DNA of 64,000 nucleotides from Symsagittifera roscoffensis (taxonomy: Eukaryota > Xenacoelomorpha > Acoela > Convolutidae), in NCBI RefSeq assembly GCF_963678635.1, contig NC_087069.1:30050776-30114775 (forward strand), written 5' to 3'. Position 1 is the first letter of the stretch, and every line of letters begins with the position of its first letter. Made by a program: the position numbers and the translations under genes. This document shows, piece after piece, positions 1 through 10,363 of this stretch. The notes under the pieces are model-generated. The model searched no databases. It saw nothing but the letters and a program-made list of their open reading frames with translations, and was not told the origin of the DNA.

Positions 1-1
1 A

Positions 2-1536
2 CTTAGAAATAACAGAGCAATTGGTGAAAGAGCAAATAGACCCACTCAAAACATCGAAATCTCCAGGCCCGACGAAATTCACCCGAAACTTCTGTTTGAA
101 TTAAGAGATTTCCTGAGTCAATTTCTAACAAATATTTTTAACAAATCTTGGGACAAAACGAAGCTACCTAAAGACTGGAAACTTGCTCACATAGCCTCTA
201 TCTTCAAAATGGGGAAAAAGTCATTAGCTGACGTTTGTCGTCCAGTAAACATAACATCAATAGTTTGTAAAATATTTGAAAAAATAATTAGAGCCCATCT
301 TATGGAACATCTAGAAAAAAATGAAATCCTAGTAAAAGAACAGTTTGGTTTTCTGCACGGTAAATCATCACAATTACAACTACTGAGAGTGCTGGATGAT
401 TTCACAAAAACAATGATTAGTTGCCGAGAAACGGATGTTATCTACTTGGATTTCAAGAAAGCGTTCGACTCGGCTCCGCACAAAAGACTGATAGGAATCC
501 TAAAAGAATATGGAATAAAAGTAAAAACACTGGGCTTGATCAACGAGTTTTTAATAGCAAGACGACAAAGAGTTGTGATAAACGACAGTAGATCTGAATG
601 GAAAGATGTTGAGTGGGCATCTTTCAAAGCAAAATTGTATTTATTTGCAGACGATGCAAAACTATACATAGAAATAACCAGTAAAAAAGACGTTGACTTG
701 CTGCAAGATGATCTAAGAAAACTGGAAGAATGGTCAAAAAATAGTCTTTTGCATTTCAATGAAGACAATTGTGTACATATGATAATCTCAAATGGAAGAA
801 GATCATATGAACTGTACGATAAACAGCTTGAAACGATAAAAGAAAAAAAGACTTGGAGTGATCATCCATAGTAAACTCTCCTTTGACTCTCATATCTTTG
901 CAAAAGTTAGAAAGACAAATTCTATCATTGCAGTTCTTAAAAAAACTTTCCCTAGAAAGACTATACCTGTGTTTTTAATTGTTTATGAAGGCCTCATAAG
1001 GCCTCGTTTGGAGTTCTGTAACCGAGCCTGGTACCAGCGATTAAAGAAGAACACAGGGATAATCGAAAATATGCAACGACGAGCCACACAAATGGTTCAA
1101 GGGCTGCAGACACTAAGCTAGTATGAAAGTTTAGAGAAACTAGAACTACCATCACTTGAATACTGCAGAAGGCGATTAACAATGATCGAAATCTTCAAAA
1201 TAGGGTACAACCGTTACGGCCCAAAAGCTACAAAGATCATGTTCGAATTGAATAATCGTGACACAAGGGCAAATGACAAAAAAGTGATAACGAAGAAGGC
1301 CAACTTCGAATTGCAGAAATTTTCTTTTTACCATTAGAGCAGCTACAGATTGGAACATGTTGCCAGGAGAAATAATCGACTGGAAGACTTGAACGCTTTT
1401 AAAAACAACCTGGACAAACATCGAAGAAAAGCGGAATTAATAAATTTGAGACTAATTAATCGAAAAAGAGTAAATCATGAGCTGATCAATAGAGGCGACA
1501 AAACGCCTAAAAGATCAGAAAAAGAACTGAACTGAA
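2..1536 (+). pseudogene. LINE-1 reverse transcriptase ORF, broken
   Basis: The open stretch 209-871 carries RT motif A (YLDFKKAFDSAP) and motif C (FADDAKLY). Upstream codons back to the window start are also RT-like but interrupted. Between SEWKDVEW and SFKAKLYLFADD the family normally has about 28 residues including the motif B loop (GxPQGSxLGP). They are missing here without loss of frame, so this enzyme cannot be active. A frame change near 860 leads to 858-1121 (RT thumb and C-terminal part), a stop follows at 1119-1121, and a further change leads to the last piece at 1350-1535. This is a dead copy. It runs in the same direction as Gypsy-A downstream but is a separate insertion. Confidence 0.78.
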
Positions 1537-1538
1537 CT
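1524..1538 (+). repeat. (gaact)3 LINE 3' tail
   Basis: Three perfect gaact units directly follow the last LINE-1 coding codons (KRSEKELN, stop). Short tandem 3' tails of this type mark the 3' end of CR1/L2-like LINEs. Confidence 0.6.
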
Positions 1539-2555
1539 GTAAACAGACCGGTTTATGGGTCAAAGTAGTGATATTTTGATCTCCACAAAACGCGATTTTT
1601 AAGATACGAATAGTTTTTGAAATAGAAAGAAGCACTAAATTTGTGAGTTGTATCGTATCTGCACTAATATAATTAGTGGAACCCGTTAATTTTAGATTGG
1701 ACGTGCTCGGAATTAATTGGGTGCCGAAAAACGAAGCTTCGTGATTTTTTGAAAAAACAAAACGCCACAAAACAAGAGCGTTTGTGGAAATTTTTGAGGC
1801 GGGCGATAGAAATTCTTGTTCGGACAACATACACTAGTAAATGGACAGGTTATAAAAATCCATTTGCCAACAACTTTTCTGGCCCAAGTGAAATCGAATT
1901 TAACGTGTTTGATTTAGTGGATTCATCAATCCGGAGGCAAAATTGTTTTTAGCAAATTTTTTCAACTGGAACATTTTAGACCTGTTTTTTCATTGAACTA
2001 AAAGATTATAGGACGTCTGAGCTCAGGTCAATATATTTTAAAACAAGGATACAAGAATTGTCAAAAAAGTTAGGCGGAAAATTTGAAAATTTTTGAGTTC
2101 GCATGAAACACGTTTTGGTTCATAACTTTACAAGAACTGGACCGATCCAGTTCATCTTATTACCATGAGAACATAAATTAAATAGACTTACGCATAAACT
2201 AAATGTTTTTGAGTAAAGTAATCAAAAAATGTTGTAGGTTTTTTCAAGCAAAACTACCGATTTCTGAAAGTAGACCCTTCAGATTTTGTAAAAAAATTTT
2301 GGAAAGCCGTTACAACCTTACCAAACGGTAGCAATGGTCTAATAAGGCATTTTACGCTGTTCTCGACAAAAAAGAAGGGTTAGGGAACCTATAAAAAACG
2401 ACAATCGAGTCAAAAAATGGGCTTGTTATAAGACCCCTCAGAGTTAAAGAAAATTGTTAAATAACCAGCTTAACTTCAGTCACGGAGGCGTCTGGGCCAG
2501 AACAAACTCTTCCTAGGTAAGTGATTTTGCATAATAGGCTCGGAAATTGTTTTCA
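1539..2555. other. Gene-free stretch
   Basis: AT-rich sequence between the LINE-1 tail and a minisatellite. I see no coherent reading frame, RNA gene or terminal repeat in it. Short open frames at 1749-1952 match no family I recognise. Confidence 0.5.
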
Positions 2556-2822
2556 CCTACCAGGAAGCACCAAATTTGCCAATCCGGAAGGATCTGATTT
2601 TGACAATCCGGAGGGGTCCCAATTCGGTGGAGTCCTGTTTTTGCCAATCCGGAAGGGTCATATTTTGCCAATCCGGAGGGGTTCCAATTCGGTGGGGTCC
2701 TAATTTTGTCAATCCGTAAGGTTGCCAATTCGAGGGGGGGAGGGTTCTGTTTTTGTCAATCCAGATGGGTGCCAATTAGGAGGGGTCCTCTTTTTGTCAA
2801 TTCGGAGGGGTCCTAGAAAAAT
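2556..2822. repeat. Degenerate minisatellite, 'ccaatccggaagggtc' type
   Basis: About ten imperfect units built on the phrase tt(t/g)(c/t)caatccggaggggtcc, alternating with an 'aattcggtggggtcc' variant. Spacing is about 20-38 bp. The same core (gccaatccggaaggg, 2643-2657) occurs in reverse complement inside the array at 26830-27260. It gives spurious open frames on both strands that should not be read as genes. Confidence 0.75.
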
Positions 2823-3079
2823 TCTTTTTTATCGAATGCAATCGTAGGGATCCAAACACGTACGTAGACGAAAAAAAAGTACATGGTGAAAAGTATTAAG
2901 ATGTTAGGAAATAAATAGACCAGGAAAGATTGGAAACCAGTAAGTACAGTGGTACTTTAGCTTTAAATTAAAACTGAAAAGACTATAATGAAACAAAAGC
3001 AGGTCTAAACCAGAAGACTCGCGACTCTAGGTCTAACTGAAAACAGAATTAGACACTGATTTATTTGGATCATAATCCA

Positions 3080-3625
3080 AATTATTTTTTGGAGGAGTGG
3101 TTGCCTGAGAGTTTTAGGTCTAGCTCGGGGTAACCCGAAGGCAGATAGGTAACCCAGAACTCAGTGGGTGCAATAGTCGCCCATCTGAAAGAAAAACCGT
3201 CTTTACGTTTTGTCTGTTTAGTGCGGCACTAAACAGGGAAAGCTCTTTCTTTAGAAACCAGTTCGAGGATCAAATTGCAACGGACCAGTTACAAAACACA
3301 TGCATTTTTAAATTTATATTTGACTTTATTTATTTCTCCTTTTTGGTTTTAAATCTTTGATAATGGTTCTCGATTGGGTGGTGGACACACTATCTTCTAA
3401 CTATGTTGACATCATCAGTCTGTGCTAGCTTTATAACCGATAACCAATAATAAAATGCTGTGCATAAATTGTATACATGCTGTACAGTGAAAACTCAATA
3501 AGATTCGTGGTCACTTGTTAAGTGAAGTTTTTGGTTATTATCGTGCTGTCTTATTTTTATCAGTTGTCAAACGACAAAACGATAGCAAGCAAATCGAGTG
3601 TGTGAACATTAAGAAGTGTTGAATT
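3080..3625 (+). repeat. Putative 5' LTR of Gypsy-A
   Basis: This stretch is similar, in reverse complement, to the paired LTRs of Gypsy-B at 23733-24292 and 25508-26522. Shared blocks include ggttgcct, tagctcggg, aagaactc(a/g)g, ttacgttttgt and gtgctag. It lies just before the first gag frame. Both ends are approximate, and no convincing matching 3' LTR was found downstream. Confidence 0.5.
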
Positions 3626-3688
3626 AAGATGAGTCTAGAAAAATAGAGAATACCTAATTTAGTGATAGCTTTAGGAAATTTATACCAA

Positions 3689-4191
3689 CGAAACAAAAGA
3701 AATCGATGAATGAACGTTTTGCGGAAAGGAGCAAGAAAGGGAAGAAAGTTTCATGCGGAATGGTTGAAACAAGGAGTCAAAAGGCCTCAGAAGACAAAAA
3801 AACAACGTTGGAAATCCATCCGAACCCAACTCGGAATGATAATTGGGCGGGACGTAGAACTGGAAACAGATGATAATAGAAAATTGACGAGTGAATCTAC
3901 TCCCGTAGAACGAGGCCACAATTTCGCCACTTCCACCGGGACTCTCGATCAAGAGATGTCGTAACTGTCCGACATCTCGACTGAGAAACCAGCGGCAGCA
4001 GTTTTACCTACTGATAACACCATGATGCATGGGGTGACAGACAGAGGGGCAACGCCATCCTCGTTTTCGAAAAGAGTGAAGAACACCTTAGGAAACTTCT
4101 TTCCATTTACAATGGGAACGGTAACAGGCGATGAAGTAGACACCCAGGAATAGGAAGAGGAAAATAAAAATGGGGGAGTCGATGACTTTGG
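3689..4191 (+). pseudogene. Gypsy-A gag, N-terminal part
   Basis: Basic start region (open frame 3710-3964 with KGARKGRKFH and KKQRWK), then a stop at 3962, then a readable continuation through an NKNGGVDDFG-like end at 4191. The reading resumes after LINE-2 at 8193 with VDDFGSQVSLNSS, because the 15-bp target site is duplicated. I assign it to gag by position only. It has no recognised domain. Confidence 0.5.
4177..4191 (+). repeat. LINE-2 target-site duplication, left copy
   Basis: agtcgatgactttgg, identical to 8192-8206, flanks the 4.0-kb LINE exactly. Confidence 0.85.
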
Positions 4192-4364
4192 CTTTTCGAT
4201 GGTTTGGCGCCTGACCGGGGAGAAAAGCGCAGAGAGAAATCGAACAAAGACCAAACCAAGCGGGGGGGACAAGGCCCGGCAGTGAGTCAGATTTAGGTCA
4301 CACTGCCGGGCGGAGTCTCTCAAACACACCCCAAAACAGAGACGGCACAGCCAACCGTCCCTCG

Positions 4365-4454
4365 ATGAAGGCGATCCGTCACACCCTACGGCACACGGAA
4401 CCTCTGGTGTCCCTACATCTGTACAACGATGTGGAACCAAACCCAGGTCCGAAG
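4365..4454 (+). pseudogene. LINE-2 ORF start with 2A-like peptide
   Basis: The first ATG of LINE-2 (4365) opens a frame whose residues 22-29 are DVEPNPGP (4428-4451), a perfect 2A-like core (consensus D-V/I-E-x-N-P-G-P). 2A sequences make the ribosome skip the Gly-Pro bond, releasing the upstream peptide. N-terminal 2A-like sequences are known in several non-LTR retrotransposons. The PHD-like finger that should follow is one base out of frame (ATG frame from 4429), with the indel in the ccgaaggaagtg stretch just after the 2A. Either this copy is mutated or the region is frameshifted in translation. Mutation is the simpler reading. Confidence 0.75.
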
Positions 4455-5375
4455 GAAGTGTGCAGTGTGCGATCAAAGAGTCAAAAGAACCGAGTGGTCA
4501 TTAAAATGCAACGGATGTGGGAAGTGGGTACATTGGGGCTGCACCGACCTAGGAGAGAATGGAAGGTGGGACGCAAGTTTCAAGGCCACATGCTGCCCTG
4601 CTCCCCCCCCCCCCCGCCAGCAAACCGACAGCAAACGGATCAGAAGAAAGAGGAACAAAAGAGAGAAGAGACAGCGAAGGCAAAGAGAGCGACATGAGAA
4701 TTGGATGAAGGACGCAAGAAACAAAGGAAGGGATGAGACTACCACGTTGTGGGCTTGGAATATCCAAAGGGCGCGAGTTAGTTTCCCGAAAAGAAACAGA
4801 TTCGCGGAGATTGTTAAAGCCATAGCCAACAGCAAGGCGGAAGTGGTAATGATGAGCGAACTCCAAGAACAAGAAGAAGGCTTCAAATGGATCAAGGCCA
4901 GGGAGATTTTCGGAGTATTGATCCATGGAAAAAGAAGTGGCATTTTCCTAAGGGACCAGTGGGCCTCGAAATGGGCAGATCAAGGTTATAGGAGAGTAAT
5001 CCGGGAGAGAAGCATCTCGATAGACGTGGATGGCTACCGGTTTATCTCGACATATCAACCACTCTGGGAAGGCCTCAGTATCGAGTTCATGAGGTACAGA
5101 GAGGAGCTCTCTACCCTAATCGAGAGCAAGAACATGGTCATAATAGGGGGCGACTTCAACTCAGTGGTAGGGGAGAGTGCTACCAGGGGGGCAGACCAGA
5201 CGGCGGGTATCCACGGTTTAGGCAAGACAAACGCAGCGGGTATGAACCTACTGGAATGGTGCCAAGAGAACAGCCTAGCCTGGTGCAACTCCTTTTTCAG
5301 CCACAAGAGGGGAGGAACATGGAAGCATCCCAAGAACAAAACATGGCATGAAATAGACGGCTTCATTATGAAACA
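4429..5375 (+). pseudogene. LINE-2 PHD-like finger and APE-type endonuclease
   Basis: From 4456 the frame encodes a C4HC-type finger: CAVC, then CNGCGKWVHWGC and a later CC pair, resembling the PHD finger found near the N-terminus of several LINE ORFs. A basic stretch (RRKRNKREKRQRRQRER) follows. The endonuclease then shows AWNIQR, the MSELQE glutamate motif, GDFN near 5150 and the TWKHP...EIDGFIM motif. The closing SDH motif (near 5440) lies in the next frame, so a one-base shift occurred near 5370. The endonuclease nicks target DNA to prime reverse transcription. Confidence 0.8.
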
Positions 5376-7379
5376 ACAAGAACCGGGCAAACCGCGCACG
5401 GAGGATTTTCACGGTACCGACGAGCAAGGATCTAAGCGACCACAGACCGAAAGCGATGTGCTGTACCCTGAATAACTCTCTTGACAGGAAGCGCAATAAG
5501 AAGAAAATAGACTGGGAAAAACTAAGAACGGTGACAAAGGCAACGGAATACGCCAATAAATTAGCTACAGAAGAGCTCGAAGACTGGACACAAACAGCAA
5601 AGGCGATGAAGAGAGTAGGGGAAGAAGTGTGCGGCACAGTAGAAAAACAACCCCTAAACCCCGCGTTGGAGAGGCACAAAGAGGAAATAGAAAGGGCGCA
5701 AAAGAGAATATGCGAACTAACAGCTCGAGCAAAAGACGGAAACGAAGCAGCGAAGGAAGAGAGACGGAAAGCTAGAAAGGATTTCAAAAGACAGAAGAAA
5801 GAGTGGGAAGAAGAATGGTGGCTAGAGATTTTCAACGAAGCCAAAAGAGCCGAAACTAGCGGCGATATGAGAATCCTGTATAAAACCTTGAAAAGGATTG
5901 GCATCAAAGACAATAATAGCTGTGTTGAGGACGAATTCTTCAGCCCGGAGGAATGCATAGAGCATTTCATGCAAGTCTCGGCAACGAGATATGACCGACC
6001 GGAGGGGGAAATAAAATCCTTAATCGATAGTCTGGAACAAAGAAGGGACACTGTGGCACGAGAAGCAGCACGGAAAATAGAAATGGAACTCACAGTGCAG
6101 GAAGTGGAGCGAGAAGTTGCTCTCATGAAGGACGGCGCGTCAGGGATTGACGGAGTGCGCCTAACTGGGATCAATGCCGCTGACAACGCAACAAAAAGAG
6201 AAATTTTCAAGAGCGTCAGACAACTGCTTGAAACAGATCCAAACACCTGGCCCGAGGAAACCAAAGAAGAATGGGTGGTACCCATTCACAAGAAGGGTCC
6301 AAAGAACGATCTACAAAACTACAGAGGCATTTGCTTCCTTCCTTTAGCCAGCCGGATCATAGCCAGAGTACTGGCCTCCAGGATCAGACTATGGGCGGAA
6401 GAGATTGGGGCATTAGACGAGAACCAAAATGGCTTCAGAAAAAACAGATCGACCGCGGACGCGACACAGACTATAATCAGAATCGACGAAGAGACAAGTA
6501 GAGTTCTGGGAAGGTCTAACCACCCTGACCCGAGAAGACCAGGAGTTGTACTCTTGGACATAAAAAAGGCGTACCCGAGAACGAACAAACCACTTTTATG
6601 GGGGATACTAGGAAAGCTAGGTATGCCTCCAAGCATCTTAGAAATCCTGAAAGGCTTACATGAGAACACACAATACCGAGTAAAAGGCAAACAGAAACTG
6701 AGTACACCATGGACGCCACAAAGGGGCCTTCGCGAAGGTTGCGCCACCTCGCCCATTCTGTTTAATATTTATCATGCTACATCCATGAGGCAAGCCCAAA
6801 TGGATCGGATAAAGGAGGCAAAAGAAGAATGCGGCTTGAAGTGGACCTGGAGACCGGGAAACATTCTCCCCCCTGCGACGTCCCAAAGTAACCTACAGAG
6901 CAGCAACAGGATTGAATTCCAGATACTGGACTCGCTGTTTGCGGACGACTCCACTCTGTTAGGAAGTATGGAAGAGCTCAGTCGAGGTAAAGAGACAATT
7001 AAGAAGACGATGCTGAAGTATGAAGAAGTGAGTCACGATGGGAAAGAAGAATTCAAAATGTTTGGCAGCGAGGCAGCGGACAGGACAAGGATGTTAGGGA
7101 CCCTAATTGGAAGAAAGGAAGACATAAACGCGAGGATTAAAAGAGGCTACCATGCTTGGTCAAAGGCCAAGAAATGGCTATGGAAGTCAACACTGTCAAG
7201 GAGAACGAAGGCGGTAATTGTCCAAGCAGCAGTAGAATCAACCATGCTATTCGACTGCTCGGTGAGACCCTGGACAACTACGGACATTTCGAAATTACAA
7301 AGAGTGGCCGATATAGCGTACAGAAACGTATGGAATAATGGGAAGGGGCTGGCGCTATACAGGATGCAGAAGGAAGGGT
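5376..7379 (+). pseudogene. LINE-2 reverse transcriptase
   Basis: One long open frame (ATG at 5456; the frame is open upstream through the SDH endonuclease motif) covers the linker and RT. Visible motifs are the GASGIDGVR block, the NYRGICFLPLASRI block, QNGFRKNRSTADA, motif A VVLLDIKKAYP (Asp codon 6557-6559), GLREGCATSPILFN (motif B) and motif C FADD (6944-6949). The catalytic aspartates are intact. The frame ends at 7381 after a one-base change. The C-terminal RT part, with LERIGHVTRM and YWKRI, continues at 7378-7584. No symbol is warranted for a transposon ORF. Confidence 0.85.
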
Positions 7380-8170
7380 GAATAGTTTTGAGATCAGAAG
7401 GCAACTAGGAATAACATCAATTCGACAGAAGATGGAAACACGGGCACTGGAGAGGATAGGACACGTGACGAGGATGCCGGACACAAGAACAGTAAAGAAA
7501 ATCACTCTGGGCAACTGGACGGAAGTAGGCGAAAGACCAAAGAATGGGAAGAACAACACTATAACGTACTGGAAAAGAATTTAAAAAAGGCAGGGTTAGA
7601 TTGGACTAACATCAAAGGTCTAACTATGGACAGAAAAAATGGGAAGGGTATTGTGAACGAGAGGAAGAAGGCCATGGATGGATGGGAGAACAAGATGTGC
7701 GAAATACACAAAGGGGATCTGAAACCAACCAGAAGCCAAGCCGGTAAACCAGTCACAGAGGAAGGGTTGAAATGTCGTTGGCCACCATGCGAAAAGACAT
7801 GCCGAACAAAGGTGGGACGAGACCATCATGAAACACGAATCCACAAGCGCAATGAACTAATATTTGAATGTGGAAAATGTCACACAACTTTCGAACAAAA
7901 AGCACAAAGAACGAACCACGCCAAGCAATGTGGAGGGGCCCCAAGAGGGACGTGCCCGGACTGTGGGAAAGAACTTAGCACGACGAACATGGCGAGACAT
8001 AGAAGAACCTACTGTTTGAGAAGACATGACACAATGACTCGTAGAAGCGCGAGCACACTAGCCAGGACCACATGCCCGGACTGCGGGATCCCCATCACAA
8101 AAACAAATGTAGCAAGACATAGGAACACTGCGTGTCCGGGGAGTGGCAGTCGAGACCCCCAGGGGTTGTA
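7378..8170 (+). pseudogene. LINE-2 RT C-terminus and C-terminal zinc-finger array
   Basis: 7378-7581 carries the post-RT domain. A change in an A-run near 7582 moves the frame to LKKAGLDWTNIKGLT and the ORF 7626-8171. The tail has four Cys/His clusters: CRWPPCEKTC...HHETRIH, CGKCHTTF...HAKQC, CPDCGKEL...HRRTYC and CPDCGIPI...HRNTAC. The stop at 8169 lies 20 bp before the right target duplication, so there is almost no 3' UTR. C-terminal fingers in LINEs are thought to bind template RNA or target DNA. Here that is inference. Confidence 0.8.
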
Positions 8171-8191
8171 AACGACATACAAGACAAGACA

Positions 8192-8206
8192 AGTCGATGA
8201 CTTTGG
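8192..8206 (+). repeat. LINE-2 target-site duplication, right copy
   Basis: Identical 15 bp to 4177-4191. It immediately follows the gacaagaca-type LINE tail. Confidence 0.85.
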
Positions 8207-10362
8207 GTCTCAAGTGAGCTTGAACAGTTCGACTCACGAAATCTTGGCATCTGCATACATGGAGAATGGCTATTTGGATCGGTTTGGCGCGGTCAGAACC
8301 ATAAACAACACTGTTGATGGAAAACAGCGTTCAAGAGGGTTCAAGACAACACATGAGCCCCGGACGTGCAATCCGGAACGACTAGAATCACAGGATCAGG
8401 GACCAAACCGGTGGAATTAGAGGCGGATTATGAAGAGACATCGAGACAGAGAAGTAAAACTCGAGTTTCGAGAAGCACTAAACTGCCTGGAACTAACAGG
8501 GTGACTCCACCACTTGTGACTCCAATAGTAGACTTCGGAGCTTCAATGGAAGAGACTATGGCCAAGATTGTGGACAGCACGGTTGAGCAGAGTGAACAGA
8601 TGTCAGTAAGAAAGAGTGAACTAGGAAGAGCAGTTCATATTGAGACAGAAATCCCGCGTGATAATGAACCGCAACGGACAGGAAATCAGTAGAAGCAAAA
8701 AAGCGCTTAAAAGAAACGACGGATAAAAACTTGGCCAAGATCTTGTCGCGAATGAACATCTACGAAGTCAGCAAGAGCAGACTCTTGGGACTCTTGACAC
8801 AAGAATAGACGCGATGATGGAAAGACGCACTCAGGCTATCATGGACAGGCTGGGTGGTCTCCTGGGAGACAGGAGCAGATCTAGGAGTAGAGAAACACAC
8901 TCGAAAGAGGCTAGCTGAAGAGTAAACTTCAACGAGCATCTAAACAGAGGGAGGGGCTATGGATCCCCACATGGAAGGGGCAACTCATATAGTAACGCCC
9001 TAACAGATTGAGGAATCCAACGAAATTTAGAGGAGGTTCTATTGGCAGTAGACCCATCTCGAACGAACGACCTGGACGAGACGCAAACATGGGTGGAGAA
9101 TCTGACTCCAAGAACTGGGATCCCTTGAAACAAGGGAGAGCTCAGCCTAGTGAAGGGAAATCCCAGCGCCTCAATCAACGGGTAATAACGATCAAGCGGT
9201 ACATTCACGAGAAGTGAAGATTATGGCCACGGCGTTTGAACCTTTGAACAAGTTCTTGGAAAATTTCCTCAAGAGATTATCTAGGACCAGTGAACGCAGC
9301 GAGAAGTCTAGAAGGGTTTTTAAAAAAACCAAGATGCTATGAAGATGAGTCGGAAGAGGAGAAGAGAAAATTTCCGAAATCCTGTTAAATTGCTTTCGCT
9401 CGGGAGTATAAGGACACCAAGCAATGATGCGCTTCGAGAAAGGAAGGCAACGCGAAGACGAAAACATAGACAAGTTCCTGGATGACTTACAATTGCTGAG
9501 ACGGCATAGTCAACCGGACGAGTCAAACAGAAGGATGAACTTGGCAATAACCTCAAAATTAAATGATGGCGTCAGGAACGATGAGTTGAAGACGATGTTA
9601 GCGACGCACTACACTCCACTTTTGACCAATGCACCTATACCGGAGGAAGATCGACTGAATTTCAAGGAATATCTATTGCTGAAACCGCCGATGAGATCAA
9701 ATTATTTTAGGAACAAAAATAGCAATTATGACAATGGACCTGCAAACCAGGTAAATAACTGGTACAAACTGAGGGATGACAAAAACAAAACACGCTTATG
9801 CGCAAACTGCAGTTCTACGGACTATCATGTATCAGCATTTTCAACTTATAAGCAGGGCAAAAAGCAATTGGCTTCTGCCTCGAAGATGAAGATGCGTCGG
9901 AATCGCAAAATTTGTTCTCGGGTTTTTCTTTTGAACCTAGAGGGCCATTTTAAGTCAGATTGTCTACGATTTTGGGATGCGGTGGCGGACATCAAGCACC
10001 CAAGGCAAGAAGAAGTTTTATCATGGTAAAAACCAGCAAGGCATGCCTGATGAGTGAAGCGGAAGCACGGAGGAAAGAAAAACCGCAAGAGTTTTCTGCA
10101 AAGAAAATGAAAGCAGTGCAAGAAGAGACGAAGGAACCAGAGCCTGAAACCAAAGCCAAGGTTTTGAAGATCGACTATAAAGCAACAGCACGAGATGCCC
10201 GGAATAGAGTTCAGCGAAAATTGGCAACAAGACAAATAGAGCAAAAAGTCAAGCTCGAACTCGAAAACGAAAGAACTCAAGATCATCTTAACGCCCTTGA
10301 GGCCACTGCAGTGAGAGAGACCAAGGCACCGAGTAGTGCCTTGGTCATGAAACTTAACTGAA
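8207..10362 (+). pseudogene. Gypsy-A gag, main part with broken zinc knuckle
   Basis: Several frames make up this region. 8366-8692 contains LPGTNRVTPPL and KIVDSTVEQSEQM, and a related segment exists on the minus strand in Gypsy-B (24702-24923). 9424-10029 is the best-preserved part: MMRFEKGRQREDENIDKF and later PLLTNAPIPEED are capsid-like. It also has a CANC...YHVSAF knuckle in which the final Cys is Phe, and a second degraded knuckle (EGHFKSDC). 10024-10359 is a Lys/Glu-rich linker. Gag would form the particle around the element RNA. Numerous stops between 8690 and 9420 make this nonfunctional. Confidence 0.6.
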
Positions 10363-10363
10363 C

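Larger units (their letters stand above)
1..1538 (+). mobile_element. LINE-1: 5'-truncated CR1/L2-like non-LTR retrotransposon
   Basis: The window opens inside a non-LTR element. Translated pieces give a reverse transcriptase (fingers, YLDFKKAFD motif A, FADD motif C) followed by the CR1/L2/Jockey-type C-terminal part with the RPRLEF and QRRATQMV motifs. The element ends in three copies of gaact (1524-1538), the short 3' repeat typical of this kind of LINE. The 5' side lies outside the window. Clade assignment is from motif style only. No target duplication can be tested because the 5' end is not in view. Confidence 0.8.
4192..8191 (+). mobile_element. LINE-2: near full-length APE-type non-LTR retrotransposon
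   Basis: 4.0-kb element bounded by a perfect 15-bp target duplication, ending in a short acaag-type tail (8177-8191). Coding order: 2A-like peptide, PHD-like finger, endonuclease, RT, C-terminal zinc fingers. Four single-base frame changes (near 4455, 5370, 7375 and 7582) separate otherwise open frames with no other internal stops, so it is a recent insertion. Base composition is clearly more GC-rich than the surroundings. It landed in Gypsy-A gag, so it is younger than Gypsy-A. A 5' leader of about 170 bp precedes the first ATG. Confidence 0.85.

Noticed and set aside
2556-2822. CRISPR-like array
   Set aside because: Units are degenerate with no constant repeat or unique spacer structure, and the genome is an animal one.
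4602-4617. Run of C bases as a programmed frameshift site
   Set aside because: The run is inside an uninterrupted frame; the nearby frame change lies upstream, after the 2A motif. It may be a homopolymer prone to read error.
5275-6285. 336-codon minus-strand open frame
   Set aside because: It is the antisense shadow of the LINE-2 endonuclease/RT frames. It has no domain and a Ser/Leu-rich composition expected from the reverse of a Lys/Glu-rich protein.
10048-10080. Hammerhead-like ctgatgag followed by a gaaag
   Set aside because: The core spacing and stems do not fit a hammerhead, and it lies in Gypsy-A gag. Similar ctgatga hits (13627, 54187) also lack the rest of the core.
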